DNA of 64,000 bases from Xenophilus sp. Marseille-Q4582 (GTDB taxonomy: Bacteria > Pseudomonadota > Gammaproteobacteria > Burkholderiales > Burkholderiaceae_C): NCBI RefSeq assembly GCF_916700565.1, contig NZ_CAKAKO010000007.1:56001-120000 (forward strand), written 5' to 3'. The position numbers and the translations under genes were made by a program. The notes below the pieces were generated by a model that was not told the origin of the DNA, ran no database searches, and saw only the letters and a list, made by a program, of their open reading frames with translations. This document shows, piece after piece, positions 30,359-37,923 of the stretch. Position 1 is the first letter of the stretch. The number at the start of each line of letters is the position of its first letter.

Positions 30359-30991
30359 TCAGGCGCCCGCCTGTCTTTCTTCGTCCAGCTGGGCGCGGTA
30401 GCGCGCCAGCATCTGGTTCTGGCTCTCGGTCACCGGGCCGGCGCCGATCTGGTCATGGATCATGCGGTTCATCGAGGGCAGCGCCTCGCGTGGCCCCCAG
30501 GTGGCGGGCTGCCACAGCTGCGAACGCATGAAGGCCTTGGCACAGTGCAGGTAGGCCTCCTGCACCGCAATCTCGATCACCAGTTTGGGCCGCTGCCGCT
30601 CTTGCACGAACAGGTCCGTGAAGGCCGCTTCGTCGCGCAGCCGGGCGGTCCCGTTCACACGCAGCGTCTCGTCCACACCAGGGATCAGGAAGATCAGCGA
30701 GGCGCGCGGATCATCGATGAGGTTCTGCAGCGTGTCGAGCCGGTTGTTGCCGCCCGAATCGGGCAGCAGCAGCGTGTGGGCGTCGCGCACCTTGACGAAG
30801 CCCGGCGCGCCGCCGCGCGGCGTGGCGTCCAGCAGTGCGCCGCCCACGCCGGCACTGGCCAGCACGCAGAAGGGCGCCAGCGCCACGAAGCGCTGCGCAT
30901 GCGCATCGAGCTGCGCCATCTGCTTGCGCAGCGCGCGCTCGCCGGGCTGCGCATACAGGGCGCGCAGCTGCTCGCGGGTGGTGATCGCCAT
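30359..30991 (-). CDS. Pyridoxamine 5'-phosphate oxidase-like FMN-binding protein
   Basis: A 210-residue split-barrel flavoprotein. The segments FCVLASAGVGGALLDATPRGG, TLLLPDSGGNNRLDTLQNLI and RASLIFLIPGVDETLRVNG follow the FMN-binding pattern of the MSMEG_1061/PPOX-like family. It ends with QNQMLARYRAQLDEERQAGA. These proteins reduce or bind diverse small molecules; true PNPOx activity is unlikely. It lies 23 bases upstream of the acyl-CoA dehydrogenase gene and may be co-transcribed. Confidence 0.85.
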   Translation of the reverse strand: MAITTREQLRALYAQPGERALRKQMAQLDAHAQRFVALAPFCVLASAGVGGALLDATPRGGAPGFVKVRDAHTLLLPDSGGNNRLDTLQNLIDDPRASLIFLIPGVDETLRVNGTARLRDEAAFTDLFVQERQRPKLVIEIAVQEAYLHCAKAFMRSQLWQPATWGPREALPSMNRMIHDQIGAGPVTESQNQMLARYRAQLDEERQAGA

Positions 30992-31021
30992 GGGCGCGCC
31001 CTCCTTCCTGACCGCAGTGGC

Positions 31022-32266
31022 TCAGCGGCCCTGCGCCAGCTCCATCACCAGCTTGGTCGACATGTACAGGCGGCGCGGGATGGCGCTGATGTCCACGTAC
31101 TCGGCCTTGTCGCTGTGGTAGCCGAAGCCCGGCAGGCCCAGGCTTTCGATCACCGGCTTGCCCGACAGCGCGGCATAGGCCGCGTCGGTGCCGCCGCCCG
31201 TGCGTTCGACCACGCCCACTTCGCCGCCCACTTCCTTGTAGATGGCGACGGCCTTGTCCACCAGCGCCTTGCCGGCCGGGCCGGCGTCGAAGGCGGGACG
31301 GCCCTTGGTGATGAGCAGCTTCACCTCCGAGTCGGGCAGCTTCTTCTTCTGCGCACGCGCTTCCAGCTCCTTCATGGCGGCGTCGAAGTCCTCGTTGCGC
31401 GCATAGCGCACGTCGGCGTTCAGCGTCGCACTGTCGGGGATGATGTTGCTCACCGCGCCGGCCTTGGCGATGGTCCAGTTGAAGCGCAGGTTGCGCGCCT
31501 TGTCGTCGATATCCTGCGTGCGCAGCACCAGGTCGGACGCCTCCACCAGCGCGTTCACGCCCAGTTCGGGCGCGGCGCCCGCATGCGAGGCCTTGCCCTT
31601 GATGTTGGCCTGCACGTAGGCGATGCCCGAGGTGCCCAGCGAGAAGCCTTCCTTGCCGGCGCTGGTCGGTTCGTACGACAGCACGTAGTCGGCCTTGGCG
31701 GCTTCGGCCTGGATCAGCTCGCGCGAGCCGAAGGAGCCCTTTTCCTCGTCGGTGTTGAACAGCACGGTGAGGGTGCCGTAGTCCTCGAAGCCGCGTGCCT
31801 TGAGCAGCTGCAGCGTGTGCAGGATCACGGCATTGCCGCCCTTGTCGTCGGCGATGCCAGGGCCGTAGGCCTTGTCGCCTTCCACGCGGAAGGGCGACTT
31901 GGCCAGCGTGCCCTTGAGGTACACGGTGTCCATGTGCGAGATCAGCAGCAGGTTCTTGCCGCCCTTGCCCTTGCGCGTGCCCACGATGTTGTCGCCCACC
32001 ACCATGCCGGCCGCCTTGTGGCGCGTGACCGTGAAGCCCAGCGCCTTGAGCTGGTCCTCGAAGTACTGGCCCGCGGCGGCCATGCCTTCGGCGTCGCCGG
32101 TGCCGGTCTCGATGTTGACCAGCTGCTCCAGCGTCTTCACGACGGCGGGCTGCGCGTCGGTGGCCGCCTTGAACAGCGCGTCGTCGCGCTGCGCGAAGGC
32201 CGGCGGCAGGAAAGCGGCGGCCATCAGGCCGGCCAGCAGGGTGCGGGTGAGGTGGGGGTTGCGCAT
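31022..32266 (-). CDS. Exported M20-family metallopeptidase (glutamate carboxypeptidase-like)
   Basis: A 414-residue zinc peptidase related to carboxypeptidase G2, which removes C-terminal glutamate from folates or peptides. The signal peptide is MRNPHLTRTLLAGLMAAAFLPPAFA. Zinc-ligand motifs are SHMDTV (about residue 109), GPGIADDKGGN (about 140), NTDEEKGSFGS with the catalytic Glu, and the late His in PGFGYHSDKAEYVD. The start at 32266 follows GGAGACAACC. Neighbours do not reveal its substrate. Confidence 0.9.
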   Translation of the reverse strand: MRNPHLTRTLLAGLMAAAFLPPAFAQRDDALFKAATDAQPAVVKTLEQLVNIETGTGDAEGMAAAGQYFEDQLKALGFTVTRHKAAGMVVGDNIVGTRKGKGGKNLLLISHMDTVYLKGTLAKSPFRVEGDKAYGPGIADDKGGNAVILHTLQLLKARGFEDYGTLTVLFNTDEEKGSFGSRELIQAEAAKADYVLSYEPTSAGKEGFSLGTSGIAYVQANIKGKASHAGAAPELGVNALVEASDLVLRTQDIDDKARNLRFNWTIAKAGAVSNIIPDSATLNADVRYARNEDFDAAMKELEARAQKKKLPDSEVKLLITKGRPAFDAGPAGKALVDKAVAIYKEVGGEVGVVERTGGGTDAAYAALSGKPVIESLGLPGFGYHSDKAEYVDISAIPRRLYMSTKLVMELAQGR

Positions 32267-32356
32267 GGTTGTCTCCCTAGCAATGCACGAACACAGGGAT
32301 GGCGGACGCAGCCATCGTGGAAAAGATGAGAAAGGTGGAAGGGTGGCCCCGCGGCT

Positions 32357-32554
32357 TCACCAGCCGCTGAAGCGCTGGCCATCGTAGTTGAGAACGGCGC
32401 CGCGGCCGAAGGGCGTCAGCCGCTCCTCGCGCAGGCGCGCCAGGCCGGCCGCGTCGCGCGCGGTGGCGAGCACGGCGTCGCCCGCCGCACGGTGCTGGCG
32501 CACGAATTCCAGGCCGATGCCGCGCGAAGCGCCGATGGCCGGGACGGTGGCCAT
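32357..32554 (-). pseudogene. Short-chain dehydrogenase with internal deletion (65 residues left)
   Basis: The frame opens with a Rossmann start, MATVPAIGASRGIGLEFVRQ, continues AVLATARDAAGLARLREE, and then jumps to RLTPFGRGAVLNYDGQRFSGW, which resembles the far C-terminus of SDR proteins. The middle, including the YxxxK active site, is missing without loss of frame. Its ATG overlaps the thiolase stop by four bases, so it is still in a coupled position and may be translated. An NAD(P) oxidoreductase function is impossible. Confidence 0.7.
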
Positions 32555-33738
32555 CAGAGCAGCTCGATGGCCACCGCCGTGCCCTCGCCGCCGCCGATGC
32601 ACAGCGTGGCCACGCCGCGCTTCTTGCCGCGCTGCTGCAACGCGTGGATCAGCGTGACCATGATGCGCGCGCCGCTGGCGCCGATCGGGTGGCCCAGCGC
32701 GCAGGCGCCGCCGTGCACGTTGACGATGTCGTGCGACACACCGAGTTCGGTCATCAGCGCCATCGGGACGACCGCGAAGGCCTCGTTGACCTCCCACAGG
32801 TCGACGTCCTTCACGCCCCAGCCGGTCTTGGCGAAGAGCTTCTGCACGGCGCCCACGGGCGCGGTGGAGAACCACTCAGGCTGCTGCGCGTGCGTGGCAT
32901 GAGCCACGATGCGCGCGACGGGCTTGGCGCCGATCTTCTGCGCATGCGAGGCGGTGCTCATCACCAGCGCGGCGGCGCCGTCGTTGATCGACGAGCTGGA
33001 CGCGGCCGTGATGGTGCCGCCGTCCTTCTTGAAGGCGGGCTTGAGCGTGGGAATCTTGTCGAGCTTGACCTTGCCCGGGCCTTCGTCGATGGCGATCACG
33101 GTCTCGCCCGCGCGACCCTTGATGGTGACGGGCGCGATCTCGGCCTGGAACAGGCCGTCCTTCGTCGCATGCTGCGCGCGCTGCACGCTGGCGATGGCGA
33201 ATTCGTCCTGCTGCTCGCGCGTGAAGTGGTACTTGGCCGCGCAGTCCTCGCCGAAGGTGCCCATGCTGCGGCCGGGCTGGTAGGCGTCTTCCAGGCCGTC
33301 GAGCATCATGTGGTCGAAGATGCGGTCGTGGCCCATGCGGTAGCCACCGCGGCCCTTGAGCATCAGGTAGGGCGCGTTGGTCATGCTTTCCATGCCGCCC
33401 GCGACCATGACGTCGTGCGTGCCGGCCAGTAGCAGGTCGTGCGCGAGCATGGCGGCCTTCATGGCCGAGCCGCACATCTTGCTGAGCGTGACGGCGCCCG
33501 CGCTGTCGGGCAGGCCGCCCTTGTAGGCCGCCTGGCGCGCCGGCGCCTGGCCCTGGCCTGCCATCAGGCAGTTGCCGAACAGCACCTCGCCCACGGCCTC
33601 GGGCGCGATGCCTGCGCGCTCGACCGCGGCTTGGATGGCCACGCCGCCGAGGTCGTGCGCCGCCAGCGAGGCGAAGTCGCCCTGGAAGCTGCCCATGGGG
33701 GTGCGCGCGGCACCGAGGATGACGATGGATTCGCTCAT
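32554..33738 (-). CDS. Acetyl-CoA C-acetyltransferase (thiolase)
   Basis: A 394-residue thiolase of biosynthetic/degradative type II. The nucleophilic Cys lies in LSKMCGSAMKAAM (about residue 90). The second active-site parts are NVHGGACALGHPIGASGAR (His) and the C-terminal CIGGGEGTAVAIELL. It would condense or cleave acetoacetyl-CoA, fitting the end products of leucine catabolism. It follows carbonic anhydrase and liuR on the same strand, so LiuR control is possible. Confidence 0.95.
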   Translation of the reverse strand: MSESIVILGAARTPMGSFQGDFASLAAHDLGGVAIQAAVERAGIAPEAVGEVLFGNCLMAGQGQAPARQAAYKGGLPDSAGAVTLSKMCGSAMKAAMLAHDLLLAGTHDVMVAGGMESMTNAPYLMLKGRGGYRMGHDRIFDHMMLDGLEDAYQPGRSMGTFGEDCAAKYHFTREQQDEFAIASVQRAQHATKDGLFQAEIAPVTIKGRAGETVIAIDEGPGKVKLDKIPTLKPAFKKDGGTITAASSSSINDGAAALVMSTASHAQKIGAKPVARIVAHATHAQQPEWFSTAPVGAVQKLFAKTGWGVKDVDLWEVNEAFAVVPMALMTELGVSHDIVNVHGGACALGHPIGASGARIMVTLIHALQQRGKKRGVATLCIGGGEGTAVAIELL

Positions 33739-33789
33739 GTGTGTCTCCGAGGAAGATGAGGTCGGGTGGAAAGCTGTGGACGTGCGGAC

Positions 33790-34518
33790 TCAGGCCGGCC
33801 CGTTGCCCGGCTGGCGGTTGCGGCGCGGCTCGATGGTCACCGGCTCGCCGCCGGCCGGCCTGCTCCACTTGTGGCGGATGCGCTGCACGGCCGCCTTGTA
33901 CGCGCCTTCGAGCGACTTCTCGCCGCTCACGGTGATGCCCAGGTCCTGCAGCAGGCCGTCGTGCACGCCGAAGGCCCAGCCGTGGATGTTGACCTTCTGG
34001 CCGCGCGCCCAGGCGTCGACCATCACGGTGCTCACTGCCACGTTGATGACCTGTTCGGCCACATTGAGCTCGACCAGCGCATCGGTGCGCACGTCGGCCG
34101 GCACGGCCTCGAGCAGGGCCTGATGGCGGTCGCGCACGTTCTTGATGTTGCGGATCCAGTTGTCGGCCAGGCCCACGCGCACGTTCTCCAGCGCCGCCTT
34201 CACGCCGCCGCAGCCGTAGTGGCCCACGACCATGATGTCCTCCACCTTGAGCACGTCCACCGCGAACTGGATGGCCGACAGCGCGTTCAGATCCGAAGAC
34301 ACCACGATGTTGGCCACGTTGCGGTGCACGAAGACCTCACCCGGGTCCAGGCCGGTGATCTGGTTGGCCGGCACGCGGCTGTCGGAGCAGCCGATCCACA
34401 TGTACTTGGGCGTCTGCTGCTTGACCAGGCTGGTGAAGAAGCCGGGGCGGTCGCGTTCCATCTGGGCCGCCCAGGCACGGTTGTGAGCGAAGAGGTCTTG
34501 GATGGATGTGGTCGTCAT
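33790..34518 (-). CDS. can: Beta-class carbonic anhydrase
   Basis: A 242-residue zinc enzyme interconverting CO2 and bicarbonate. Zinc ligands are in GCSDSRVPANQI (Cys, Asp-Arg dyad) and VGHYGCGGVKAA (His, Cys). The protein is cytoplasmic with no signal peptide. Bicarbonate is the co-substrate of methylcrotonyl-CoA carboxylase, so location beside liuR makes functional sense. The start at 34518 follows CAGGAG. Confidence 0.95.
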   Translation of the reverse strand: MTTTSIQDLFAHNRAWAAQMERDRPGFFTSLVKQQTPKYMWIGCSDSRVPANQITGLDPGEVFVHRNVANIVVSSDLNALSAIQFAVDVLKVEDIMVVGHYGCGGVKAALENVRVGLADNWIRNIKNVRDRHQALLEAVPADVRTDALVELNVAEQVINVAVSTVMVDAWARGQKVNIHGWAFGVHDGLLQDLGITVSGEKSLEGAYKAAVQRIRHKWSRPAGGEPVTIEPRRNRQPGNGPA

Positions 34519-34541
34519 GGGACTCCTGGGTCAAAAAGGAT

Positions 34542-35015
34542 TCAGAGCGCAGACCCGGCCGCGCGGCCGCCCGCGCGCGCCCGGCCGGGCGCGGCCGTTT
34601 CGGCCGCGGCGCCCGCCGCCTTGGCGGCCGGCCGCCGGCGCACGCGCGCCAGCACCGCGCGGGCCTGGGCTTCCTGCGCCCGCACCTCCTGCAGGTTGGC
34701 CTGCAGCTCGGCCAGTTGCGCCTCGAGCTGCGCGCGGTGGGCGCCCAGCACGCGCAGGAACTCCTCCAGCTGCGGCGCCGTGTCGCGCGGGCTCTCGTAG
34801 ATGTCGAGGATGGACTTGGCCTCGGTCAGGCTCAGGCCCAGCCGCTTGGCCCGCAGCGTGAGCGCCAGCCGCGTGCGGTCGCGCGCACTGTAGATGCGTT
34901 GCACGCCCACGCGCTGCGGCGCGATCAGGCCCAGGTCCTCGTAGAAGCGGATGGCCCGCGTCGTGAGGTCGAACTCGCGCGCCAGTTCGCTGATGGTGAA
35001 GGTCTGAGCGGACAT
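34542..35015 (-). CDS. liuR: MerR-family regulator LiuR
   Basis: A 157-residue MerR protein. The DNA-binding part TFTISELAREFDLTTRAIRFYEDLGLIAPQRVG and the following RIYSARDRTRLALTLRAKRLG match LiuR, the regulator of branched-chain amino-acid and acyl-CoA catabolism. A coiled-coil helix (EEFLRVLGAHRAQLEAQLAEL...) precedes an Ala/Arg/Gly-rich tail without metal-binding cysteines. The start at 35015 is MSAQTF; a longer frame to 35063 is less likely. The LiuR-type palindrome 141 bases upstream supports the assignment. Confidence 0.88.
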   Translation of the reverse strand: MSAQTFTISELAREFDLTTRAIRFYEDLGLIAPQRVGVQRIYSARDRTRLALTLRAKRLGLSLTEAKSILDIYESPRDTAPQLEEFLRVLGAHRAQLEAQLAELQANLQEVRAQEAQARAVLARVRRRPAAKAAGAAAETAAPGRARAGGRAAGSAL

Positions 35016-35155
35016 TCCTCGGCGTATGCAGTGCGTGGCGGATGGGTGGGACCGCCCCGCCATCGCGGGCCGGCGTGCGGCACGGCCCCCCGCAAGGGGC
35101 CATGCACAGGCGACAGCGGCGCCCGGCGCGGCTCCCTACAATGAGGGCCCACTTG

Positions 35156-35175
35156 TGACGTTTACGTAAACGTCA
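35156..35175. promoter_or_regulatory. LiuR-type operator
   Basis: A perfect 20-base palindrome, TGACGTTTACGTAAACGTCA, lies between the divergent liuR gene and the metallo-hydrolase gene, 18 bases before the latter's ATG. It agrees with the LiuR consensus (repeats of TTTACGTAAA type) described for Gammaproteobacteria and Betaproteobacteria. A TACAAT (35137-35142) just upstream could be the plus-strand -10 box, in which case bound LiuR would block transcription. Confidence 0.88.
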
Positions 35176-35192
35176 ATGACCCCGGATCATAG

Positions 35193-36299
35193 ATGAATCT
35201 GCTCGAAAGCGAACTGCACTACCCGCTGGGCGACCGGCTCCCCGGCGTGGGCGAGACCGTCGAGGTGGCGCCCGGCGTGCGCTGGATCCGCATGGCGCTG
35301 CCCTTCGCCCTGGACCACATCAACCTGTGGCTGCTGCGCGACCGCATCGATGGCCGCGATGGCTGGACGGTGGTGGACTGCTGCATCTCGCGCCCCGAGT
35401 CGCGCGCGCAGTGGGAGCAGATCTTCGCCACCCAGCTGCAGGGGCTGCCGATCCTGCGCGTGATCGTCACGCACATGCACCCCGACCACATCGGCCTGGC
35501 GGACTGGCTGTGCAAGCGGTGGGACGCGCCGCTGTGGATCAGCGCCACCGACTACCACGTGGCCCGCGTGCTCGTGCAGGCCGGCGACACGCTGGCCGGC
35601 GGCGAATCCGCCGCCGATTTCTTCGCCGCGCACGGCCTGCCCGCAGGCGAGATGCTCAGCACCATCCGCCAGCGCACCAGCTACTTCACCACGCTCGTGC
35701 CTGCGGTGCCCGAGCGCTTCGTGCGCCTGATGGACGGGCACGAGGTGCGCATCGGCGGGCGCGACTGGCGCTGCATCAGCGGCTACGGCCATGCGCCCGA
35801 GCACATCGCGCTGTTCTGCGAAGACCTGGGCTGGGCGCTGGGCGAGCGCAGCGGCCGCGGCGTGCTGCTGGGCGGCGACATGATGCTGCCGCGCATCTCC
35901 ACCAACGTGAGCGTGCATGCGGGCGAGCCCGAGGCCAACTCGCTGCAGCTCTTCCTCGACAGCCTCCTCAAGTTCCTGCCGCTGCCCGAGGACACGCTGG
36001 GCCTGCCCGCGCATGGCAAGCCCTTCCTGGGCATCCACCGCCGCGTGGGCCAGTTGCAGGAACACCATCAGGCGCGCCTGGCCGAGCTATTGGCCGCCTG
36101 TGCCGAGCGGCCCATGAGCGCGGCCGAGGCGCTGCCCATCCTGTTCAAGCGCGCGCTGGACGTGCACCAGATGACCTTTGCCATGGGCGAGACCGTGGCC
36201 CACCTGCACTACCTCTGGTACGCGGGCCAGGTGCAGCGCCAGCGCGACGCGCAGGGCGTGTGGCGCTTCAGCACCGCGGCCACGCCGGCCGCGGCGTGA
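35193..36299 (+). CDS. Metallo-beta-lactamase-fold hydrolase
   Basis: A 368-residue MBL protein. The zinc-binding motif is VTHMHPDHIGLADWL (about residue 92), followed by ISGYGHAPEHIALF, GVLLGGDMMLPRIS, and the last His in LPAHGKPFLG. The additional C-terminal domain (AERPMSAAEALPILFKRALDVHQMTFAMGETVAHL) is typical of thioesterase-like/LACTB2-like members. Sitting directly behind a LiuR operator, it may hydrolyse an acyl-CoA, which is inference. Its stop overlaps the start of the kinase gene (GTGA). Confidence 0.9.
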   Translation: MNLLESELHYPLGDRLPGVGETVEVAPGVRWIRMALPFALDHINLWLLRDRIDGRDGWTVVDCCISRPESRAQWEQIFATQLQGLPILRVIVTHMHPDHIGLADWLCKRWDAPLWISATDYHVARVLVQAGDTLAGGESAADFFAAHGLPAGEMLSTIRQRTSYFTTLVPAVPERFVRLMDGHEVRIGGRDWRCISGYGHAPEHIALFCEDLGWALGERSGRGVLLGGDMMLPRISTNVSVHAGEPEANSLQLFLDSLLKFLPLPEDTLGLPAHGKPFLGIHRRVGQLQEHHQARLAELLAACAERPMSAAEALPILFKRALDVHQMTFAMGETVAHLHYLWYAGQVQRQRDAQGVWRFSTAATPAAA

Positions 36300-37627
36300 G
36301 CCTGGCCGTCGAGCAGACGCTTGCAGACCTGCGCGCGGGCCGCCTGCAGGGCGCCACGCGGCTGGACCTGGAGGGCGGCGCGCAGGGCCTGCAGGAATTT
36401 CCGCGCGAGATCTTCGCGCTGGCCGACACGCTGGAAGTGCTGAACCTGTCGGGCAACGCGCTGCGCGAATTGCCCGAGGACCTGCACCTGCTGCAGCGCC
36501 TGCGCATCCTCTTCGCCTCCGGCAACGCCTTCACCGAACTGCCGCGCGCCCTGGGCCGCTGCGCGCAGCTGGAGATGGTGGGCTTCAGGAGCAACCGCAT
36601 CGCCCGGGTGCCGGCCGAATCGCTGCCGCCGCGGCTGCGCTGGCTGATCCTGACCGACAACGCGATCGAGGCCCTGCCCGAAGCACTGGGCGAGCGCCCC
36701 CGGCTGCAGAAGCTGATGCTCGCGGGCAATGCCCTGCAAACGCTGCCCGATTCGCTGGCGCGCTGCCATTCGCTGGAACTGCTGCGCCTGGCGGCCAACC
36801 GCTTCGAGGCCCTGCCGCCCTGGCTGCTGCAACTGCCGCGCCTGGCCTGGCTGGGCGTGGCCGGCAATCCGCTGACGGCGGCGCGCGAAGCCCAGGCCCA
36901 GAACACCGCCGTGCCCGCCATCGCCTGGGAGCGACTGCGCGTGGGCGAACTGCTGGGCGAAGGCGCGTCGGGCGTCATCCATGCCGCGCAATGGCTGCGC
37001 GAGGACGGCGGCGCCGAACCGGTCGCGCTCAAGCTCTTCAAGGACGGCCTCACCAGCGACGGCCGGCCCGACAGCGAGAGGGCCGCCAGCCTGGCCGCCG
37101 GGGCGCACCCGGCGCTCGTCGGCCTGAAGGGCCGGCTGCGGCAGCACCCCGACGGCCGCGCGGGCCTGGTGCTCGCACGCGTCGGCGCCGACTGGCGCAA
37201 CCTGGCCGCACCGCCGAGCTTTGCCAGCTGCACGCGCGACGTCTATGCGCCCGACGCGGCCTTCGACGCCGGCACGGTGCGCCGGATCGCGGCCGACATC
37301 GCCGCCGCCGCGGCCCACCTGCACGCGCACGGCTTGGTGCATGGCGACCTGTACGCGCACAACGTGCTGTGGCGCCCCGCGCAGGGCGATGCGCCCGCGC
37401 GCGCCTTGCTCGGCGACCTGGGTGCGGCCGCCTGCGCGCCCGCGGCCCTGCAGCCGGCTCTGCGCGCGCTGGACGTGCTGGCTTTCGGCCGCCTGCTCGA
37501 CGAGCTGCTGAGCCGGTGCGCCGAGGCCGATGCGCTGCCTGCGCTGCAGGCGCTGCGCGACGACTGCCTGCAACCCCTACCCGCCGCCCGCCCGGGCTCC
37601 GACGCTCTCGTGCAGCGCTGCGCGTGA
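36296..37627 (+). CDS. Leucine-rich-repeat protein fused to a divergent protein kinase
   Basis: A 443-residue two-domain protein with a GTG start at 36296. Residues about 20-190 hold some seven LRR units (LEVLNLSGNALRELPEDLHL, LRILFASGNAFTELPRAL and so on). From about residue 210 a kinase fold follows. It shows the Gly-rich loop GELLGEGASGVIHAAQW, the ATP lysine in VALKLFKDG, the catalytic loop LVHGDLYAHNVLW, and the metal loop LLGDLGAAA. HGD and DLG replace the usual HRD and DFG. Asp and Asn of the loop remain, so activity is possible. It is translationally coupled to the MBL hydrolase. Confidence 0.88.
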   Translation: MSLAVEQTLADLRAGRLQGATRLDLEGGAQGLQEFPREIFALADTLEVLNLSGNALRELPEDLHLLQRLRILFASGNAFTELPRALGRCAQLEMVGFRSNRIARVPAESLPPRLRWLILTDNAIEALPEALGERPRLQKLMLAGNALQTLPDSLARCHSLELLRLAANRFEALPPWLLQLPRLAWLGVAGNPLTAAREAQAQNTAVPAIAWERLRVGELLGEGASGVIHAAQWLREDGGAEPVALKLFKDGLTSDGRPDSERAASLAAGAHPALVGLKGRLRQHPDGRAGLVLARVGADWRNLAAPPSFASCTRDVYAPDAAFDAGTVRRIAADIAAAAAHLHAHGLVHGDLYAHNVLWRPAQGDAPARALLGDLGAAACAPAALQPALRALDVLAFGRLLDELLSRCAEADALPALQALRDDCLQPLPAARPGSDALVQRCA

Positions 37628-37656
37628 ACGCATGCGCCTGCGCCCGACGCGCGCGC

Positions 37657-37923
37657 AGAGCCTGTTCAGTGCCTCCGAGGGGTCGCGCAGCCGCCTCGCC
37701 GGGTGGCCTGCAAGGCGCAGTGCGCCGCTCGTAGTGATCTACGCGCAAGCGCTGCAACGCCGCAGGACGCCCGGCAAGGCGGCTGCCCGAAGGGTTGGGG
37801 CGAAATCGGGTCCGCTCAGCGCTGCGTCGCTTGCATGGGCACCCGCCCATGCGGCGCGCCGCAACGCCGATCGCCTCCCGATTGCGCCCCAACGCGACCC
37901 CTTGGAGACACTGAACAGGCTCT
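37657..37923. repeat. 267-bp inverted-repeat element (MITE-like)
   Basis: Terminal 31-base inverted repeats (37657-37687 and 37893-37923, 29 of 31 matching, ends AGAGCCTGTTCAGTG) enclose a second pair (37794-37810 with 37877-37893, 16 of 17) and a hairpin GCATGGGC-ACCC-GCCCATGC at 37833-37852. No gene is inside. The right end touches the stop codon of the glucan-protein gene. No target duplication was found. The whole could fold on itself as RNA. Confidence 0.82.
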
